Source: Candidatus Krumholzibacteriota bacterium (GTDB lineage: Bacteria > Krumholzibacteriota > Krumholzibacteriia > Krumholzibacteriales > Krumholzibacteriaceae). Taken from it: a stretch of 33,405 nucleotides of DNA. The DNA is taken from NCBI GenBank assembly GCA_016926065.1, contig JAFGPI010000041.1, forward strand, positions 1-33,405, in the 5' to 3' direction. Under the pieces are notes generated by a model that made no database searches, was not told where the DNA came from, and saw only the letters and a list, made by a program, of their open reading frames with translations. Positions 30,241 through 33,405 of the stretch are shown one piece after another; positions within the stretch are counted from its first letter, which is position 1; every line of letters begins with the position of its first letter. Both the position numbers and the translations under genes were made by a program.

Positions 30241-30334
30241 CAGCAATAATCCACCAGTAGGATTTATTCCCGGCCGGACCGGCGGGGGAGCCTGATACCG
30301 GGCCGGGCCTTGAAACTTTCAGTTGGCGGTCTCT

Positions 30335-31246
30335 TTAGCCTGAGCCCTCCTCCTCGCCTCCTCCGAACTTGTAGCCGATCCCCAGGCCCAGGGTCTGCTT
30401 GAAGCGGCCTCTCAGGTCGATCTCCTTATCGTAGAGGAACTCGATATAGAGATTCACAATGATGTTTCCGGTGATGTTGGCCACGAAGTTGTTTTCCCAC
30501 CTGACATCGATGCCCTTCCAGTAATCCTCCTTGGGCAGGCCCTTCAGATCGTCCTTCTTCGAGTAGTAGAGAGCCTGGAAAACGGTGAGCTTGCTGGTGT
30601 AGGTGATCGACTTATCCAGGGGTACCCGGATATCGGTATCGAACATCAACCCGGCGTCGTAGCTGGACTGGGTCTCGCGCTTCTTGAGGATCGGATCCAC
30701 CAGCACGTCCCGGTCCAGGTATTGCCTGGTGGCCACGCCCAGCCTCACCAGCCACTCCCGGTCCTCGGCCTTCATCAGCTCCTTGGCGATTCCGGCGCTC
30801 TCGGTGAATTTTATGGGGTTGATATACCTTTTCTTGTCCGGATCGGTGCCGTCGTAGAACTGGCTTTCCAACCGGAAGCTCACGTACTGGTCGAGCGACT
30901 GGATGAAGGTCAGCCGGAAAACCGATTCGAAATCTATCAGGTCGTTCGATTTGGCCGGTTTTTTCCAGTCGCCGGTCGTTTCGTCCTGGGTGTGGGTCTG
31001 GCCGAACTTGAGTTTGAGGGTGTTGCGGTTGTTGATCTTCTCGTGGAGCTGCTTCTGGGCCAGGGAGTTGATGTTCCAGACCCAGGAGAGGTTTCCCACC
31101 TCAGTTCCGCTCCAGCTGTCGCTGTAGTAGCTCTGGGTCATGGTCAGATCGGTGTCGAGAAGCAGCTTCCAGGTTTCCTGGGCGGCCGCTCCCGAAGCAA
31201 TCAGGCAGATCGCCACGGGCAGTATTAAAAGTTTCGTGATTTTCAT
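30335..31246 (-). CDS. DUF3078-like outer-membrane beta-barrel protein
   Basis: Signal peptide MKITKLLILPVAICLIASGAAAQ; YYSDSWSGTEVGNLSWVWNINSLAQKQLHEKINNRNTLKLKFGQT; C-terminal LGLGIGYKFGG barrel-like end. Confidence 0.65.
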   Translation of the reverse strand: MKITKLLILPVAICLIASGAAAQETWKLLLDTDLTMTQSYYSDSWSGTEVGNLSWVWNINSLAQKQLHEKINNRNTLKLKFGQTHTQDETTGDWKKPAKSNDLIDFESVFRLTFIQSLDQYVSFRLESQFYDGTDPDKKRYINPIKFTESAGIAKELMKAEDREWLVRLGVATRQYLDRDVLVDPILKKRETQSSYDAGLMFDTDIRVPLDKSITYTSKLTVFQALYYSKKDDLKGLPKEDYWKGIDVRWENNFVANITGNIIVNLYIEFLYDKEIDLRGRFKQTLGLGIGYKFGGGEEEGSG

Positions 31247-31266
31247 GTCATCCTCCCGGCTGCGGC

Positions 31267-32091
31267 TCAGTTGGCCGCCGTTTCCTTGTAAAGATGCACG
31301 TCGGTCTGGGGGAAGGGAATTTCGATTCCATTGGAGTCGAATTCCTTCTTCACCTTCTCCGTGATATCAAACCTCACGGCCCAGTAATCCTCCTTTTTGA
31401 CCCAGGGGCGCAGCACGAAGTTGACGCTGGAATCGGACAGCTCGGCCACCGCTATCTGGCAGGCCGGATCAACGAGAACCCTCTGATCCCCGGAGGCTAT
31501 CTTTTGCAGGATCTGGTGGGCCTTGTCGATGGGCGAGCCGTAGGCGATCCCGAAGACCAGGTCTATGCGGCGGGTGTCGAAACCGGCGTAGTTCTTTATG
31601 ATATCTCCGTTGATCTTGCCGTTGGGAACGTAGATCTTCACGTTGTCGGGGGTGGCGATGACGGTGTTGAAAAGCCGGATCTCCTTGACCGTCCCGGCCA
31701 CGCCGGCGATTTCCACGAAATCACCGATCTTGATGGGCCGGAAAACCAGAAGCAGCACCCCGGAGGCGAAGGAGGCCAGCGAGCCCTGGAGGGCGAAACC
31801 GATGGCGAATCCGGCCGCCCCCAGTATGGCCACGAAGGAGGCGGTCTCCACCCCGAATTTCGATAGGGCGGCGATTACGGTGAACACGATAATGAGGGTG
31901 TAGACCAGGCTGCCCACAAACGAGATGATGGCCGGATCGGTTTTTGACTTCTTCAGGATCTTGACTGCGGCCCGCTTGATCAATCCGGCGGCTATGCGAC
32001 CGATAATTAATATAACGATGGCGCCGATGATCTTCAGGCCGTAGGCGCGGGCGAAATCTACGAGAAAGGTGTACATATCTTGCATCGCCAC
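31267..32091 (-). CDS. Small-conductance mechanosensitive channel, MscS family
   Basis: FVAILGAAGFAIGFALQGSLASFASGVLLLVFRPIKIGDFVEIAGVAGTVKEIRLFNTVIATPDNVKIYVPNGKI. Confidence 0.95.
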   Translation of the reverse strand: MAMQDMYTFLVDFARAYGLKIIGAIVILIIGRIAAGLIKRAAVKILKKSKTDPAIISFVGSLVYTLIIVFTVIAALSKFGVETASFVAILGAAGFAIGFALQGSLASFASGVLLLVFRPIKIGDFVEIAGVAGTVKEIRLFNTVIATPDNVKIYVPNGKINGDIIKNYAGFDTRRIDLVFGIAYGSPIDKAHQILQKIASGDQRVLVDPACQIAVAELSDSSVNFVLRPWVKKEDYWAVRFDITEKVKKEFDSNGIEIPFPQTDVHLYKETAAN

Positions 32092-32311
32092 TCCTTTTCT
32101 TTAAGGTGGAACCGATGAATTTATATATAGAGAACTCTCCTTGGCGGCGAATATACACGCCGATCCTCGTTATTGTAAATAAAAATCGAAGCTTGCAACT
32201 GCATGCTGCCTGTGATATTATGAAAGTCTCACTAGTATAGAGGGCGATAATCAAGGTCAGGACCGGTATTTCCGGGTTCAATCGAGGTGAAAGTCACCAG
32301 GGGAGGGCATT

Positions 32312-33405
32312 ATGTGCCGGATACCCGCACGTTGGATCTTTATTTCACTGCTGCTGCTTCTTCCCGCCCGCGCCGAGGGCATCGTAATGCTCAACGTCCA
32401 GTGGAACGAACACAGAGAAGAATGGGAGACGCGCCCGCTGATCCTCGAGGGCGAGGGGCTCAGCCTCAACCGGGATTACCAGAACGCCTACGGGTATGAG
32501 ATGGATCTTCCGCCGGGCCCGCCGTTCGTGATCACCGACGATATCCTTATCTATAACATCGTCGATGATGACTACGTGACCGACTGGGGAAGCCTTTCGG
32601 TGACCACGACGGGGGAAGGGACCGATCCGTTCGTCCTCCAGTTCAATCCCTCCCAGGGCCCCAGCCCCGGCCCGAATACGGGGGTGATGGTCAGGGGCCA
32701 CCTATCGATCGAGGGCACCACGAGCGATCCGGTCGTCTTCGCCGGAGCGTTCAGCGGCATCGTCAACCCGGGATGGTACGAGAACAATAAGAACAACCGT
32801 CCGCGGATCAGTCTCGCCAACTGCGTTTTCGACCGCATGGGGTATGACGGTGAATGCGGCTCGTGCCTGCTGAGCATATACGCCGCGGACGTCATCATCG
32901 AAAACTGCCAGTTCTCGAACTTTCTGCCGAATGCGTTCACGCGGCTAATCAAGTTCGAGGAGACGTCCGGCCTCGATCCGGCGACATGGAATTTCACGAT
33001 GCGGGAGTGTCGGTTCAGCAACATCATCTTGGACGGTGCCCCGCCGATCAGGCTGTGGGGTATCGGCGGCGAGGTCAGGATCGAGGGGAACGATTTCCGG
33101 GACCTCATCTTCGACGACTCGAGCTGGCAGGACGGGGTGCTGGTCGATCTCTCCCCGTTCGACTGGGGGAGGATCGCCGGGAACACGGGCGGCGGCAACA
33201 CGAACAGCGCCTTCTATATCCGGGGATATTCGGACAGCGAGCATGGATCGATGACGCTTCGTTCCTCGGAAGAACTGCCGTTTCTCATCGGGCAGATCAC
33301 GGCGCTGGATGATCAGACACTGACGATCGAAGAGGGATCGGTCCTCAAGATGATCAATAACGGCGTCGAGGCGAACTTCCGCGTATACGGTGATATGATC
33401 GCCGA
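32312..33405 (+). CDS. Secreted right-handed parallel beta-helix protein (runs off right edge)
   Basis: Hand translation from ATG at 32312 open to the window end: MCRIPARWIFISLLLLLPARAEGIVMLNVQWNEHREEWETRPLILEGEG...RISLANCVFDRMGYDGECGSCLLSIYAADVIIENCQFSNF.... Absent from the ORF track because no stop lies in the window. Confidence 0.8.
   Translation, partial: MCRIPARWIFISLLLLLPARAEGIVMLNVQWNEHREEWETRPLILEGEGLSLNRDYQNAYGYEMDLPPGPPFVITDDILIYNIVDDDYVTDWGSLSVTTTGEGTDPFVLQFNPSQGPSPGPNTGVMVRGHLSIEGTTSDPVVFAGAFSGIVNPGWYENNKNNRPRISLANCVFDRMGYDGECGSCLLSIYAADVIIENCQFSNFLPNAFTRLIKFEETSGLDPATWNFTMRECRFSNIILDGAPPIRLWGIGGEVRIEGNDFRDLIFDDSSWQDGVLVDLSPFDWGRIAGNTGGGNTNSAFYIRGYSDSEHGSMTLRSSEELPFLIGQITALDDQTLTIEEGSVLKMINNGVEANFRVYGDMIA

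Noticed and set aside
30269-30307. CCCGGCC...GGCCGGG inverted repeat between convergent genes, possible terminator
   Set aside because: Loop is long (about 25 nt), alternative pairings exist and there is no clear T-tract, so I do not call it.

Overview
This window has a classic bacterial replication-origin layout with divergent gene clusters. Leftward (- strand): dnaA, dnaN, recF, dciA (DUF721), gyrB, gyrA, then a secreted protein cut by the left edge. Rightward (+ strand): rpmH, rnpA, yidD, yidC, jag/khpB, mnmE, mnmG, rsmG, a cluster of three perfect parS sites, a PKD/beta-helix lipoprotein, parA, parB, an M23 peptidase and a bactofilin. Beyond these lie an hsp20 gene (-), a very large secreted S8 protease/PQQ-repeat protein with a C-terminal sorting-type domain, a three-gene ABC-2 exporter operon, a DUF3078-like outer-membrane protein and an MscS channel (both -), and a beta-helix secreted protein cut by the right edge. 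Three real coding regions are missing from the supplied ORF track: rpmH (44 aa) and the two edge-truncated genes. The most interesting signals are: (i) a DnaA-trio-like element next to a DnaA box in the dnaA-dnaN spacer; (ii) a near-consensus sigma-54 promoter before hsp20; (iii) a parS-like site inside mnmE plus the triple parS repeat; (iv) a parAB / M23 / bactofilin operon headed by a beta-helix lipoprotein. I found no CRISPR array, transposon, tRNA or rRNA. I cannot show that any wholly new system is present. All calls come from reading the sequence; no database search was run.
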